DNA of 64,000 bases from Stackebrandtia endophytica (GCF_006716355.1 NZ_VFOW01000001.1:4464001-4528000); one strand, 5' to 3'. Numbered from the stretch's first letter, positions 1-8,504 are shown. Numbers and translations: made by a program. The notes: generated from the sequence alone by a model not told the origin.

Positions 1-1
1 G

Positions 2-469
2 GCGCCCTACCACCGCGAGAGCCGCCGCATCGCCGCCGAGTACACCGTGGTCGAACAGGACCTCTCGCACGACGTGCGCGGCGACAAGGGCGCGGTCGAG
101 TACCACGACTCGGTCGGTGTGGGCATGTACCGCATCGACCTGCACCCCTCCACCGGCGGAGACAACTACATCGACGTCGCCTCCTGCCCCTTCCAGATTC
201 CACTGGGGGCACTCATCCCGCAGCGAGTGGAGAACCTGCTCCCCGCAGGGAAGAACATCGGCACCACCCACATCACGAACGGCTGCTACCGGCTGCACCC
301 GATCGAATGGAACATCGGCGAAGCGGCCGGAACCCTGGCCGCCTACTGCCTCGACAACGGCACCACCCCCCGCGCGGTCCGCAACGATCCCACACAGCTG
401 AGCCGATTCCAGCAGGTGCTCGCCACCGCCGGAGTCGAACTCAGTTGGCCGACGGTCGCCGGGTACTGA
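2..469 (+). CDS. FAD-dependent oxidoreductase, C-terminal part (5' end outside window)
   Basis: The reading frame is open from the first bases and ends at a TGA at 467-469, so only the last ~155 residues are present. It begins with a stretch containing RESRRI, then VVEQD, and ends with a block containing LLPAGKNIGTTHI and a run of Gly/Ala after IEWNIGEAAG. This pattern is typical of the C-terminal half of the FAD_oxidored (PF12831-like) flavoprotein family, where the late block helps close the FAD site. The N-terminal dinucleotide-binding motif would lie upstream of the window. The stop is 19 bases before a sugar-binding lipoprotein gene, so the enzyme probably belongs to the same carbohydrate-use operon. 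Its substrate cannot be told from this part. Confidence 0.8.
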   Translation, partial: APYHRESRRIAAEYTVVEQDLSHDVRGDKGAVEYHDSVGVGMYRIDLHPSTGGDNYIDVASCPFQIPLGALIPQRVENLLPAGKNIGTTHITNGCYRLHPIEWNIGEAAGTLAAYCLDNGTTPRAVRNDPTQLSRFQQVLATAGVELSWPTVAGY

Positions 470-488
470 CACACGCAAGGAGCATCAC

Positions 489-1763
489 ATGACCACGAGA
501 ACCCGAAACCGCCTGGCGGCGGCCGGGCTGGCCGGTGTACTGGCGCTGTCCGCCTGCGGCGGCGGTGGCGACGACGACGGTCCGGTGGATCTGCGCATGA
601 CCATCTGGACCGCCAACGACGCCCACCTCGAACTGTTCAACGAGATCGCCGACGCCTACATCGCGGACAACCCCGGCGTCGCCTCGATCACGTTCGACCC
701 GCTGCCGTTCGAGAAGTACACCTCCACATTGACCACCCAGATCGCCGGAGACAACGCGCCCGACATGGCGTGGATCCTGGAGAACGCGGCCCCCGACTTC
801 GTCTCCAGCGGCGCACTCGTTCCGCTGACCGAGAAACTGGGCGGCACCGAGGGATATGACCTCGACGATCTCGAACCGGCCACCACCGCGTTGTGGGAGG
901 CCGACGGCGAGCTGTACGCCTACCCCTTCTCGACCTCCCCGTTCGGTGTGTTCGTCAACAACGACCTGCTGACCGACGCCGGCCAACCCACCGCCGCCGA
1001 ACTGCGCGAGTCCGGCGACTGGAACTGGGAACGCGTCATCGAGGCTGCCGCGGCGGTCAACGACTCCACCGGCAAGGCCGGGTTGGTGGTTCGCGACTTC
1101 GACTACACCGGCTGGGACAACCTCTCGACGATGTGGGCCGGCTGGGGAGCGCAGGCGTGGAGCGATGACGGCACCACCTGCGGCTTCGACCAGCCCGCCA
1201 TGGTCGAGGCGATGACCTTCCTGCATGAGGCGATCTTCGAGCAGTCGGCTCTGCCGGGTCCGGGAAGCACCGCCGACTTCTTCGCCGGCGACTCCGCGTT
1301 CACGATCACTCAGATCTCGCGGGCGTCACTGCTCGAAGAGGACGGATTCGACTGGGACCTGGCACCACTGCCGGCCGGGCCGCAGGGCGAGTACTCCGTG
1401 ATCGGGCAGGCCGGACTGGGCGTGCTGAAGCTCAGCAAGCACCAGGAGGAGGCCGCCGACTTCGTCGCCTTCATGACCAATCCGGAGAACTCCGCCAAAC
1501 TCGCCCAGTTCTTCCCGCCGCCGCGCGCCTCACAGTTGACCGCCGAAACCCTGGGGCAAACCAACCCGCTGCTGAGCCCCGAACAGCTGCAGTCGGTCGT
1601 CATCGACGGCATCGCCACCGGAATCGTCAAGCCTAGCCACCTCGGGCAGGCCGAGATCAGTGAGACCGTCCGTGCGCAGCTCGACTCACTGTGGACGGCC
1701 GACGCCGACGTCGCCGGTGTGATGTCCCAAGTCTGTCAAGCCATCCAACCTCTGCTGGACTGA
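489..1763 (+). CDS. ABC transporter sugar-binding lipoprotein (family 1)
   Basis: This 424-residue protein starts with a lipoprotein signal: basic N terminus, hydrophobic stretch, then lipobox LSAC with the lipidated Cys at residue 23, followed by a Gly/Asp linker. The mature part has the layout of family 1 extracellular solute-binding proteins (MalE/UgpB-like), including a FNEIADAY segment early and a DMAWILENAAPDF block that usually lines the hinge. It would capture a sugar or oligosaccharide outside the membrane and pass it to the two permeases encoded directly downstream. An AAGGAG motif lies just before the ATG. The specific sugar is unknown. Family assignment is solid. Confidence 0.9.
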   Translation: MTTRTRNRLAAAGLAGVLALSACGGGGDDDGPVDLRMTIWTANDAHLELFNEIADAYIADNPGVASITFDPLPFEKYTSTLTTQIAGDNAPDMAWILENAAPDFVSSGALVPLTEKLGGTEGYDLDDLEPATTALWEADGELYAYPFSTSPFGVFVNNDLLTDAGQPTAAELRESGDWNWERVIEAAAAVNDSTGKAGLVVRDFDYTGWDNLSTMWAGWGAQAWSDDGTTCGFDQPAMVEAMTFLHEAIFEQSALPGPGSTADFFAGDSAFTITQISRASLLEEDGFDWDLAPLPAGPQGEYSVIGQAGLGVLKLSKHQEEAADFVAFMTNPENSAKLAQFFPPPRASQLTAETLGQTNPLLSPEQLQSVVIDGIATGIVKPSHLGQAEISETVRAQLDSLWTADADVAGVMSQVCQAIQPLLD

Positions 1764-1766
1764 CCT

Positions 1767-2696
1767 GTGAGCCGCTTGAGAGAGCAACCCACCACCGCCG
1801 GGCGTGCCCGGCGGTGGTGGACCGCGCGCCGCCGTGACCAACTCGCCGGGTATCTGTTCATCACCCCGCAGATCCTCGGCACCGCGCTGTTCGTCATCGC
1901 ACCGCTGGTCATGGTCGCCTGGTACAGCCTGCACGAGTGGAACGTCCTGGCCGGTTCGTTCGAGTTCGTGGGAGACGCCAACTACCGGCAGCTTCTCGAC
2001 GACCCCGGTCTACCGGGCGTGCTCGCCGCGACCGGGGTGTTCTCGCTGGGCCTGGTGGTGCTGAACCTGAGCCTCGCACTGTGGTTGGCGATCATGCTGA
2101 ACCGGCGGTTCGCCGGCACCACGGTGTTTCGCACGGTCTTCTTCTCACCGGTGGTCGTGTCCCTGGTCGCCTGGACGATCGTGTGGGGTTTCCTGTTGCA
2201 GAACGACGGCGGTATCAACGGCCTGCTGTCGGTGATCGGAGTGGACGGGCCGAACTGGCTGCGCGGCGAGGCCACCGCCATGGGCGCGGTCGTCGTCGTC
2301 CAGGTGTTCAAGAACGTCGGTCTGAACATGGTGCTGTTCCTCGCCGCACTTCAAGGTGTGCCCCGCGAACTGTACGAAGCCGCCTCCATCGACGGAGCCA
2401 GCCCGTGGCGCCAGTTCCGCCGTATCACCGTGCCGTTGATCAGCCCCACGATCCTGTTGACCTCGATCATCACGATCGTGGGGTCGCTACAGGTGTTCGC
2501 GCAGATCGACGTGCTCACCCAGGGTGGACCGGGCACCTCGACGACCGTGCTGGTCTATTACCTGTACCAGCAGGCATTCGACTTCCATCACTTCGGATAC
2601 GGCTCCACACTGGCGATGCTGCTGTTCGTCATCGTGCTGGTGCTGACCATCATTCAGTGGCGGATGCGCCGCAGGTGGGTGTTCCATGAAAACTAG
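1767..2696 (+). CDS. ABC sugar transporter permease, MalF type
   Basis: The protein has 309 residues and starts with GTG only three bases after the stop of the binding-protein gene. It has a basic N-terminal tail and about six predicted membrane segments. The cytoplasmic EAA loop (EAASIDGASPWRQF, near residue 204) is the contact site for the ATPase subunit in this family. Together with the next gene it would form the heterodimeric membrane channel of a carbohydrate importer. The end overlaps the next start by 11 bases, which suggests translational coupling. Confidence 0.9.
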   Translation: MSRLREQPTTAGRARRWWTARRRDQLAGYLFITPQILGTALFVIAPLVMVAWYSLHEWNVLAGSFEFVGDANYRQLLDDPGLPGVLAATGVFSLGLVVLNLSLALWLAIMLNRRFAGTTVFRTVFFSPVVVSLVAWTIVWGFLLQNDGGINGLLSVIGVDGPNWLRGEATAMGAVVVVQVFKNVGLNMVLFLAALQGVPRELYEAASIDGASPWRQFRRITVPLISPTILLTSIITIVGSLQVFAQIDVLTQGGPGTSTTVLVYYLYQQAFDFHHFGYGSTLAMLLFVIVLVLTIIQWRMRRRWVFHEN

Positions 2697-3528
2697 AGCA
2701 AACCGCGGAATGCGTCTACTGTGGTATGGCGCGTTGTCGGTCGCCGCGATCCCGTTCGTGTTCCCGACGTGGTGGATGGCGACCTCGTCGCTGAAACCGG
2801 TCAGCGAGATCTTCGCGTTCCCGCCGAGCCTATTGCCGCAGAGCCCCCGGCTGGACGCCTATGAACGGGTGTTCCAGCTGCAACCCTTCGCGCAGCAGTA
2901 CTTCAACAGCATGTACATCGCGATCCTGGTGACCATCGGAACGCTCGCGGTGTCCTCATTGGCCGGATATGCCTTCGCGCGGATTCGGTTCCGGGGGCAG
3001 AACGTCCTGTTCGTGGTCGTCATGATGGGGCTGTTGATCCCCAGCGAGGTCACCATCGTCCCGCTGTTCCAGATGTTCAACGGGTTCGGCATGGTCGACA
3101 CCCACTGGCCGCTGATCCTGGTGCCGATCTTCGGCGCCTCCAGCGTTCTGGCGACCCTGATCATGCGGCAGTTCTTCATCACCCTCCCGGTGGAACTGGA
3201 GGAGGCCGGTCGCATCGACGGCCTGGGCAGGTTCGCGCTGTACTGGCGTATCGGACTGCCGTTGGCCAAGCCGGCGTTGGCCGCGGTGGCGATCGTGACC
3301 TTCCTGAACAGCTGGAACCTGTATCTGGAGCCGATCGTCTTCCTGTCGACGCCGGAGAACTTCACCGTCCCCCAGGCGTTGACCCACTTCACCGACGCCT
3401 ACGGTGGTCCACTATGGGATGTCCAGTTGGCCGCCGCGTCCATCACCGCGCTGCCGGTGCTGCTGGTATTCGTGATCGCTCAACGCCACTTCGTCGAAGG
3501 GCTGGCCAACACCGGGTTGAAGGGTTGA
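2686..3528 (+). CDS. ABC sugar transporter permease, MalG type
   Basis: This 280-residue integral membrane protein has a typical MalG-like beginning (hydrophobic segment, then TSSLKPVSEIF) and an EAA loop at about residue 172 (EEAGRIDGLGRFALYW). It pairs with the MalF-type permease whose gene it overlaps. No ATP-binding subunit follows: the next bases form a strong terminator hairpin. The importer must therefore borrow a shared MsmK/MsiK-type ATPase encoded elsewhere, a common arrangement in actinobacteria. Confidence 0.9.
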   Translation: MKTRANRGMRLLWYGALSVAAIPFVFPTWWMATSSLKPVSEIFAFPPSLLPQSPRLDAYERVFQLQPFAQQYFNSMYIAILVTIGTLAVSSLAGYAFARIRFRGQNVLFVVVMMGLLIPSEVTIVPLFQMFNGFGMVDTHWPLILVPIFGASSVLATLIMRQFFITLPVELEEAGRIDGLGRFALYWRIGLPLAKPALAAVAIVTFLNSWNLYLEPIVFLSTPENFTVPQALTHFTDAYGGPLWDVQLAAASITALPVLLVFVIAQRHFVEGLANTGLKG

Positions 3529-3530
3529 GG

Positions 3531-3570
3531 CGGTGTCCGCGTGGTCGCCTCACGAGCCACGCGGACACCG
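3531..3570 (+). terminator. Hairpin terminator after the sugar transport operon
   Basis: A perfect 14-base stem (CGGTGTCCGCGTGG at 3531-3544 pairing with 3557-3570) encloses a 12-base loop, starting two bases after the permease stop codon. There is no long T run, as is common in high-GC actinobacteria. Confidence 0.75.
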
Positions 3571-3644
3571 AGGGGCTCTGTCGTCCCCGTCGTGGCGAGG
3601 CCGAAGCGGTGCTCATCAATGGCAGGCGCTTCGGCCGGGTGTGA

Positions 3645-3854
3645 CTACCGGCAGTCGCCGATCTTGGTGCACGCGACCGTGCAGTTCTGGTAGACGTGAC
3701 ACTCGTAGCGGCAGAGTCCGCTGCGGCACCCCCAGGTTTCGTTGACGCACTTGTAGTAGGTCTCCGACTTGCAGGCCGCTTGCGCGGTGCCGCCGCCCAC
3801 CAGTGCATCCAGGGCCTTGTCGCTGAGACGTCGGACGCCATCGATGAAACGCAC
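3645..3854 (-). CDS. Small Cys-rich peptide with leader-like N terminus (possible RiPP or disulfide-rich precursor)
   Basis: A 69-residue product starts with GTG at 3854, preceded by GAGGA at seven bases' spacing. Residues 1-26 look like a leader: amphipathic and helical, ending LVGGGTAQA, a Gly-rich and Ala-x-Ala end suitable for a protease. Residues 27-69 form a compact core with eight cysteines (28, 36, 43, 48, 52, 58, 62, 68), several aromatic residues and no long hydrophobic run. That fits a secreted peptide with four disulfides or a modified RiPP. No modification enzyme, protease or transporter is next to it, so its maturation is unknown. I do not recognise the family. The gene sits alone between two hairpins and an AT-rich pocket. 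Confidence 0.6.
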   Translation of the reverse strand: MRFIDGVRRLSDKALDALVGGGTAQAACKSETYYKCVNETWGCRSGLCRYECHVYQNCTVACTKIGDCR

Positions 3855-4104
3855 GAGAGGATCCTCGCTTTCTGTTGGTTACCTGTGCTTTGCACGGTAG
3901 CAATCCGACGCGACCGATGGGGTCCTCATTATGTTGTGGGATAAGGGATCGATCAGAATGATCCACAAGGTATAGTCTGTTATGTCGCATTCCACGATCC
4001 AATGGGGATAATTTATGGAAGGCATGGATCGGTTGGTGCTCAGGGAATTGCTGTGGGCGGCAGGGAGGGGAACCTGCGCGAACCTCGTGGACTGAACCGC
4101 CGGT

Positions 4105-4704
4105 TCAGCCCGCCTGTTTGGCAGCCGTGATGAAATCACGGATCAGGCCGGGATCTTTCATCCCTCGGGAGACTTCCACTCCGCTGGAGACGTCGACTCC
4201 CCACGGGCGGGCCTCGGCGACGGCGCAGGCGACGTTGTCCGGGCTCAGTCCGCCGGCGAGTAGCCAGTGACCGGTGGGTTCGGCGGGCAATCTCGTCCAG
4301 TCCCAGGGCTCACCGGAGCCGGGTTTCGCGGCGTCGACGATGAGCAGGTCCTCACCGTAGGCTCCGCAATCGGTGTTCGGGTCCTCGGCGCCCGCGATGG
4401 CGCGGATCAGTTTCACCGGCAGATCCGCCAGCGCCTGGAAGTCCTCGTGCTTATAGGCACCGTGCAGCTGGATCGTGTCGACACCAGCAGCCTCGGCGTC
4501 GCGTCGGATCTGTTCGGTCGTCTCGGTGGCGAACACCCCGACGCTGAGCACGTGATCGGGCACCGTCGCAGCCAGCACCGCCGCCTCGCTCGGCGTGACC
4601 TGCCGAGGGCTGCGACTCAACAGGAACCCGATCGCATCGGCCCCCGCCGCCACAGCCGCCTCAACATGCTCCACCGAGCGCAGCCCACAGATCTTGACGA
4701 ACAT
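4105..4704 (-). CDS. trpF: Phosphoribosylanthranilate isomerase
   Basis: TrpF converts N-(5'-phosphoribosyl)anthranilate to the carboxyphenylamino-deoxyribulose phosphate in tryptophan synthesis. The 199-residue protein has the (beta/alpha)8 barrel hallmarks: MFVKICGLR at the N terminus with the catalytic Cys at residue 6, an IQLHG strand, the catalytic Asp near residue 124 (LIVDAA), and a phosphate-binding LLAGGL plus DVSSGVE near the end. The start at 4704 was chosen because TrpF proteins begin at this MFVKICG; an upstream in-frame start would add 25 unrelated residues. No other trp gene is nearby, so it is a stand-alone copy. Confidence 0.95.
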   Translation of the reverse strand: MFVKICGLRSVEHVEAAVAAGADAIGFLLSRSPRQVTPSEAAVLAATVPDHVLSVGVFATETTEQIRRDAEAAGVDTIQLHGAYKHEDFQALADLPVKLIRAIAGAEDPNTDCGAYGEDLLIVDAAKPGSGEPWDWTRLPAEPTGHWLLAGGLSPDNVACAVAEARPWGVDVSSGVEVSRGMKDPGLIRDFITAAKQAG

Positions 4705-4775
4705 GGGGAGCAACTGTACTGCTTGGGATGAGAACCTCACCCACGTGGTTGAATCCGCTGCGTACGAGGATGCGG

Positions 4776-4988
4776 TCAATGCCAGACGATCCGAACGTGG
4801 CTGTCGTTCACCAGCAACAGCTGTCGGAGGGGGACCATCCGGGTGGGCGAGCGTAGGACCACCAACCCGGCCTGGAGGCGGCCTTCGACCTTGATGCCGC
4901 AGGTTCCGGCTCGGCTTCGTTCGACAAGTTCTGTCGTGACGTGGGCCGACTGCCGACGGGGTGATCGCCGCCGACGGTTGCGGGCCAC
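4776..4988 (-). CDS. Possible small basic protein downstream of the DUF5713 gene
   Basis: A 70-residue frame starts with GTG at 4988, next to the stop of the DUF5713 gene, with GGTGAGG around the junction, so coupled translation is possible. The N terminus is very basic. The C-terminal half reads like a folded domain (VVLRSPTRMVPLRQLLLVND). I do not recognise a family. It could be a remnant or a chance frame in GC-rich DNA. Confidence 0.3.
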   Translation of the reverse strand: MARNRRRRSPRRQSAHVTTELVERSRAGTCGIKVEGRLQAGLVVLRSPTRMVPLRQLLLVNDSHVRIVWH

Positions 4989-4989
4989 C

Positions 4990-5340
4990 TCACCAGTCTC
5001 GGGCGGCTATCAGGGCCTCGGGGTCGGCGGTGGGGAAACCGTAGGCGGTGGCTATGAACCAGAAGGCCTCGCCGATCTCGTCTCGGGCCACGGTCTCGAT
5101 TTCGCTGCCGGCGGCGTCGAATTCGGCCTCCAGCAGGTTGAACTCCTTGGTCGCGACCTCGGTGAGGGTGTAGAGCGCGGTGAGGTCGGCGGGGCGCTCG
5201 GCCTCGATGGTCGCGCACAACCGCAGCAGGATGTCCCTGCCCTTGTCGACGACGTGGTCGGGGAAGTACGGGTCGGTGTAGAGGCCGGCCAGGAACGGGT
5301 GTTCGTTGACCTGTTCGTTGGTGATCGTCATGCGTGTCAT
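4990..5340 (-). CDS. DUF5713 family protein
   Basis: The protein has about 116 residues, is acidic, and appears helical and soluble. The segments NEHPFLAGLYTDPYFP, VDKGRDILLRLC and the C-terminal IAARDW match my memory of the DUF5713 family, small proteins of unknown function found in many bacteria. Two starts are possible (5340 MTRM and 5331 MTIT); neither has a good Shine-Dalgarno sequence. It is divergent from the XRE-cupin regulator gene about 100 bases away, so the two may share a control region. Confidence 0.75.
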   Translation of the reverse strand: MTRMTITNEQVNEHPFLAGLYTDPYFPDHVVDKGRDILLRLCATIEAERPADLTALYTLTEVATKEFNLLEAEFDAAGSEIETVARDEIGEAFWFIATAYGFPTADPEALIAARDW

Positions 5341-5441
5341 TGTCCGGCTGCCCGCCATCGTGGGCGGTGGCGGATCGACGCCTTCGCGCGTCCGCCGACT
5401 CGTTTCCGGTGGGCGTGCGGGTGCTCGGTAGATTGGAGGTG

Positions 5442-6029
5442 ATGCGCAACAGGGACGAAGCCGAGGCCGAGATCGCCGCCGTGGGCGCCGCTTTGCGGGT
5501 GGAGCGGCAACGGCAGGGATTGAGTGTGCAGGCGCTCAGCCAACGGTCCGGGGTGAGTTTCGGGCTGATCAGTCAGTTGGAACGTGGTCTGGGGAACCCG
5601 GCGTTCCAATCGCTGTACCGATTGGCCAGCGCGCTGGGGATCAGTCTGCCGAAGCTGTTGAGCGGCATGGGTGGTGACAGCATGGTGGTGCGCTCCGACG
5701 AGCGGTACGCCCTACCGACCTCGCCCGATCTGCCGACGGCGCAGCAGGTGATTCGGGAGCTGTTGACTCCGCGCTCGCAGTCGAATCTCCAGGTGATCCG
5801 CAGTACCATTCCGCCCGGTTTCTCCAATGAGGGCAATCCGTTCCGGCACCTGGGCACCGAGAGCGTCACCGTGGATCGGGGGCGGTTGCTGGTGGTGCAC
5901 GGTGATCGCCGGGTCGAGTTGGCCGAGGGGGACACCATGACCTACGGCTGTTCACAGCCGCACTGGTGGGCCAACATCTCCGACGAGGTCACGATCGTCA
6001 CCGGCGCGGTCAGCCCGTTCGAGTCCTGA
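5442..6029 (+). CDS. XRE-family regulator with C-terminal cupin domain
   Basis: This 195-residue DNA-binding protein has an N-terminal helix-turn-helix of the XRE/SinR type (about residues 12-70, including LSQRSGVSFGLISQLERG) and a C-terminal cupin barrel (about 115-190). The cupin holds PPGFSNEG and a late TYGCSQPHWWANISDE segment. Such HTH-cupin proteins sense a small ligand through the cupin and repress nearby genes. The start at ATG 5442 follows GGAGGT with almost no spacing, so the true start may be the GTG at 5439 or further upstream. The divergent DUF5713 gene is the nearest candidate target. Confidence 0.85.
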   Translation: MRNRDEAEAEIAAVGAALRVERQRQGLSVQALSQRSGVSFGLISQLERGLGNPAFQSLYRLASALGISLPKLLSGMGGDSMVVRSDERYALPTSPDLPTAQQVIRELLTPRSQSNLQVIRSTIPPGFSNEGNPFRHLGTESVTVDRGRLLVVHGDRRVELAEGDTMTYGCSQPHWWANISDEVTIVTGAVSPFES

Positions 6030-6051
6030 CCCGGTCCGGGTGTATCGGTCC

Positions 6052-6194
6052 GGGTGGTTGCGCTCGCCGCTGCCCGGGTGGGCGCCCAGTTGATCTTCAA
6101 GGAACATGGCCACGCAGCCGAGACCTCAGTGCAGGAACACAGTACAGCGCAACATCGGCACGGCGAAAGAACCTGCGCGGATCCACCACACAGG
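6052..6194 (-). repeat. Dispersed repeat, copy 1 (conserved ends, variable middle)
   Basis: Read on the minus strand, this ~143-base element begins CCTGTGTGGTGGATCCGCGC followed by AGGTTCTTTCG, and ends with GGCGCCCACCCGGGCAGC, then GAGCG and AACCACCC. Both ends are nearly identical to those of the copy at 20215-20393, and more weakly to the copy at 17865-18027, while the 60-100 bases between them are unrelated. It lies between two convergent genes. No coding frame is apparent. Confidence 0.7.
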
Positions 6195-6196
6195 AC

Positions 6197-6835
6197 CTAA
6201 CCGAATTGCAGCCGCAGCGCCTCGGTGAGGTCGTGCACCGGGTCGGTGCTGTTGTCGGCGCGCAGGTCGACGGCGCAGTCGGGCGGCCAACTCGTCAGCG
6301 TGGTCATGGGTGCCACCTGGATCGCGGCGCTCTGTCGGCCACGGACGTCGCCGCCGGCGGACTCTCCAGCATGGAGGGCACTCAACAGCCGAGCGGCGAA
6401 CCGATGCACCGGTTCGGTCTCCTGTAGGCGGTCGGCGGCGAAGCCGGTTCGCATGGCGCTCAACACCTGTGGCCCGGCGAGTAGGTTGCCGGTCACCACG
6501 ATGCCGGTCTCGCACCATTCGCCCGCCCAGCTGGAGCATCCGGAACCGGTGGCCGCCGCCGTGGTGCCGTCGCGGCTGATGACCGACAGCTGACGCAGCT
6601 GAGGTTCACCGTCCCATTCGGGCAGTCGCGCGATGATCGCCTGCGGCGTCAGGCCGTCGCGTAGTCCGTCGATGGCGTGAGAGCGCAGCCGACGGTTGGT
6701 GTACGCCTGGCTGGCGACCGCACCCACGTCGGGGGCCACGGCGATGACCGCGTTGCCCACGGCCAGGGAGTATGAGGCGGTGGCGGCTCCGATGAGTCCC
6801 GCTTCGGCGTCGATGGCCAGCACGGTGTAGGTCAC
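6197..6835 (-). CDS. DUF1028 family protein (Ntn-hydrolase-like)
   Basis: The 212-residue product matches the DUF1028 family: an N-terminal MTYTVLAIDAEAGLIGAATAS strand-turn, a central TGSGCSSWAG segment and conserved VVTGNLL. These proteins share the fold of N-terminal-nucleophile hydrolases but their substrate is unknown, and they are often encoded next to peptide transporters or peptidases. Here the gene is divergent from a peptide importer operon, which fits a role in using or processing peptides. The start is GTG 6835, preceded by GGAGA at a good distance. Confidence 0.8.
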   Translation of the reverse strand: MTYTVLAIDAEAGLIGAATASYSLAVGNAVIAVAPDVGAVASQAYTNRRLRSHAIDGLRDGLTPQAIIARLPEWDGEPQLRQLSVISRDGTTAAATGSGCSSWAGEWCETGIVVTGNLLAGPQVLSAMRTGFAADRLQETEPVHRFAARLLSALHAGESAGGDVRGRQSAAIQVAPMTTLTSWPPDCAVDLRADNSTDPVHDLTEALRLQFG

Positions 6836-6914
6836 GCGGTTCTCCGGGGGTCGGTGTTTCGCTTCGACGGGGTGTCGACGCCAATGTCAAGATCGAGTAA
6901 CGATGCAGCTCCGC

Positions 6915-6970
6915 TTGCCATTGTCCGTGCCGTTGATCATATAATGATCCTATCATCAGTAAAATGATCC
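6915..6970 (+). promoter_or_regulatory. Promoter and probable operator of the peptide importer operon
   Basis: A consensus -10 TATAAT at 6940-6945 has a TTGCCA 19 bases upstream (6915-6920). Overlapping its downstream edge is a small palindrome, ATGAT-CCT-ATCAT (6944-6956). The word AATGATCC occurs twice, at 6943-6950 and 6963-6970, two helical turns apart. This AT-rich island between divergent genes is a likely repressor site; the regulator is not identified. Confidence 0.5.
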
Positions 6971-6983
6971 CCCGGAGAAGTCG

Positions 6984-8498
6984 ATGCGAAGAACAACAGC
7001 ACTCATCGGCGCCGGCACCGCCGCCGCCATCCTGATCACCGGCTGTTCAACGGGGGAGGGAACCGACCTCGGAGGCACCTCCGGTGGACTGGTTGCCGCC
7101 ATCGCGGGCGAACCCGATCAGCTCGACCCGCACATGACCACCTCGTATTTCGCGTTCCAAGTGCTGGAGAACGTCTACGACACCCTCGTCGAACCCGACG
7201 AGAACCTGGAGATGCAACCGGCGCTGGCGCAGTCCTGGGAACTCAGCGACGACCAACTGACCTGGACCTTCAACCTGCGAGACGACGTCACCTTCCACGA
7301 CGGATCCGAGTTCACCGCCGACGACGTCCTCTACTCCTACAACCGGATCATCGACGGGGAACTGTCCAACGCCTGGCGCCTGAGCGCCATCGAGGACATC
7401 ACCGCCCCCGACGAGCACACCGTCGAGATCACCGTGTCGCAGCCCAGCCCCAACCTGCTGTCGAACCTCGGCGGCTTCAAAGGGCTGGCGATCGTGCAAC
7501 AGGCCAACGTCGACAGCGGCGACATCACCACCAAGCCCATCGGCACCGGCCCGTTCGCTCTGGAGAGCTACACCAGCGGCGACTCGATCACCCTGACCGC
7601 CAACGAGAAGCACTGGGCGGGGGCTCCGCAGATCCCATCGGTGACCTTCCGATTCATCTCCGAGGGCAGCACCGCGATCGCCGCGCTCAAGGGCGGCGAG
7701 ATCGACTGGACCGACTCCATACCGGCCCAGCAGGTCGAGGGACTGTCCGCCGACTCCGAGGTCCTGACACTGGGGCAGACCCCCAGTAACGACTACTGGT
7801 ACCTCACACTGAACCAGAACCGGGAACCGTGGAACGACGTGCGGGTACGGCAGGCGATCGCCTACGCCATCGACCGCGACGCGATCGTCCAGGCCACCAG
7901 CTACGGCACCGCCGCCGCCAACCAACTGGCGATCCCGGTGCAGAGCGTCTGGTACACCGAGTACGACACCTACTCCACCGACCTGGATCGGGCGCAAGCC
8001 CTGCTCGACGAGGCCGGAGTCGGTGACCTCACCCTCGATCTGATGGTCTCCTCCGACTACCCGGAGACCGTCACCGCCGCGCAGATCATCGCCGACAACC
8101 TGGAGCCGTTGGGCATCACCGTCGAGATCCGCTCACCCGACTTCGCCACCTGGCTCGACGAGCAGAACACCGGCGAGTTCGACATGCTGATGATGGGCTG
8201 GCTGGGCAACATAGACCCCGATGACTTCTACTACGCGCAGCACCACTCCGGTGGAGCCAGCAACGCGCAGGGCTACGCCAACTCCGAGGTCGACGACCTG
8301 CTCGACCAGGCGCGGACCGAGACCGACGCCGACGTCCGCCAACAGCTCTACGGCGAACTGGCGACCATCATCGCCGACGAGGCCAGCTACATCTACCTGT
8401 ACAACCCGTCGGTGATCCAGGCCTGGAACCCCGACCTCGACTACGAGGTGCGTGGCGACCGGGCGGTGCGATTCCGCGACGTGAGCTTCGGAGAGTAA
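6984..8498 (+). CDS. Peptide/nickel-type ABC transporter binding lipoprotein (family 5)
   Basis: The 504-residue protein starts with a lipoprotein signal (lipobox ITGC, Cys at residue 21). It shows the layout of family 5 solute-binding proteins (OppA/DppA): EPDQLDPH near the start, ENVYDTLVEPDENL, then LRDDVTFHDGSEFTADDVLYS, a strongly conserved family block. It would bind oligopeptides or a related ligand outside the membrane. CGGAGAAG precedes the ATG. It is the first gene of a complete four-gene importer operon. Confidence 0.93.
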   Translation: MRRTTALIGAGTAAAILITGCSTGEGTDLGGTSGGLVAAIAGEPDQLDPHMTTSYFAFQVLENVYDTLVEPDENLEMQPALAQSWELSDDQLTWTFNLRDDVTFHDGSEFTADDVLYSYNRIIDGELSNAWRLSAIEDITAPDEHTVEITVSQPSPNLLSNLGGFKGLAIVQQANVDSGDITTKPIGTGPFALESYTSGDSITLTANEKHWAGAPQIPSVTFRFISEGSTAIAALKGGEIDWTDSIPAQQVEGLSADSEVLTLGQTPSNDYWYLTLNQNREPWNDVRVRQAIAYAIDRDAIVQATSYGTAAANQLAIPVQSVWYTEYDTYSTDLDRAQALLDEAGVGDLTLDLMVSSDYPETVTAAQIIADNLEPLGITVEIRSPDFATWLDEQNTGEFDMLMMGWLGNIDPDDFYYAQHHSGGASNAQGYANSEVDDLLDQARTETDADVRQQLYGELATIIADEASYIYLYNPSVIQAWNPDLDYEVRGDRAVRFRDVSFGE

Positions 8499-8504
8499 GG
8501 CGAC

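Noticed and set aside
441-1226. Long minus-strand frame opposite the sugar-binding protein
   Set aside because: It is a codon-bias shadow of the real lipoprotein gene.
3879-4139. 86-residue minus-strand frame upstream of the Cys-rich peptide
   Set aside because: It overlaps the 3' end of trpF and the AT-rich promoter pocket, with no ribosome-binding site and no family-like sequence.
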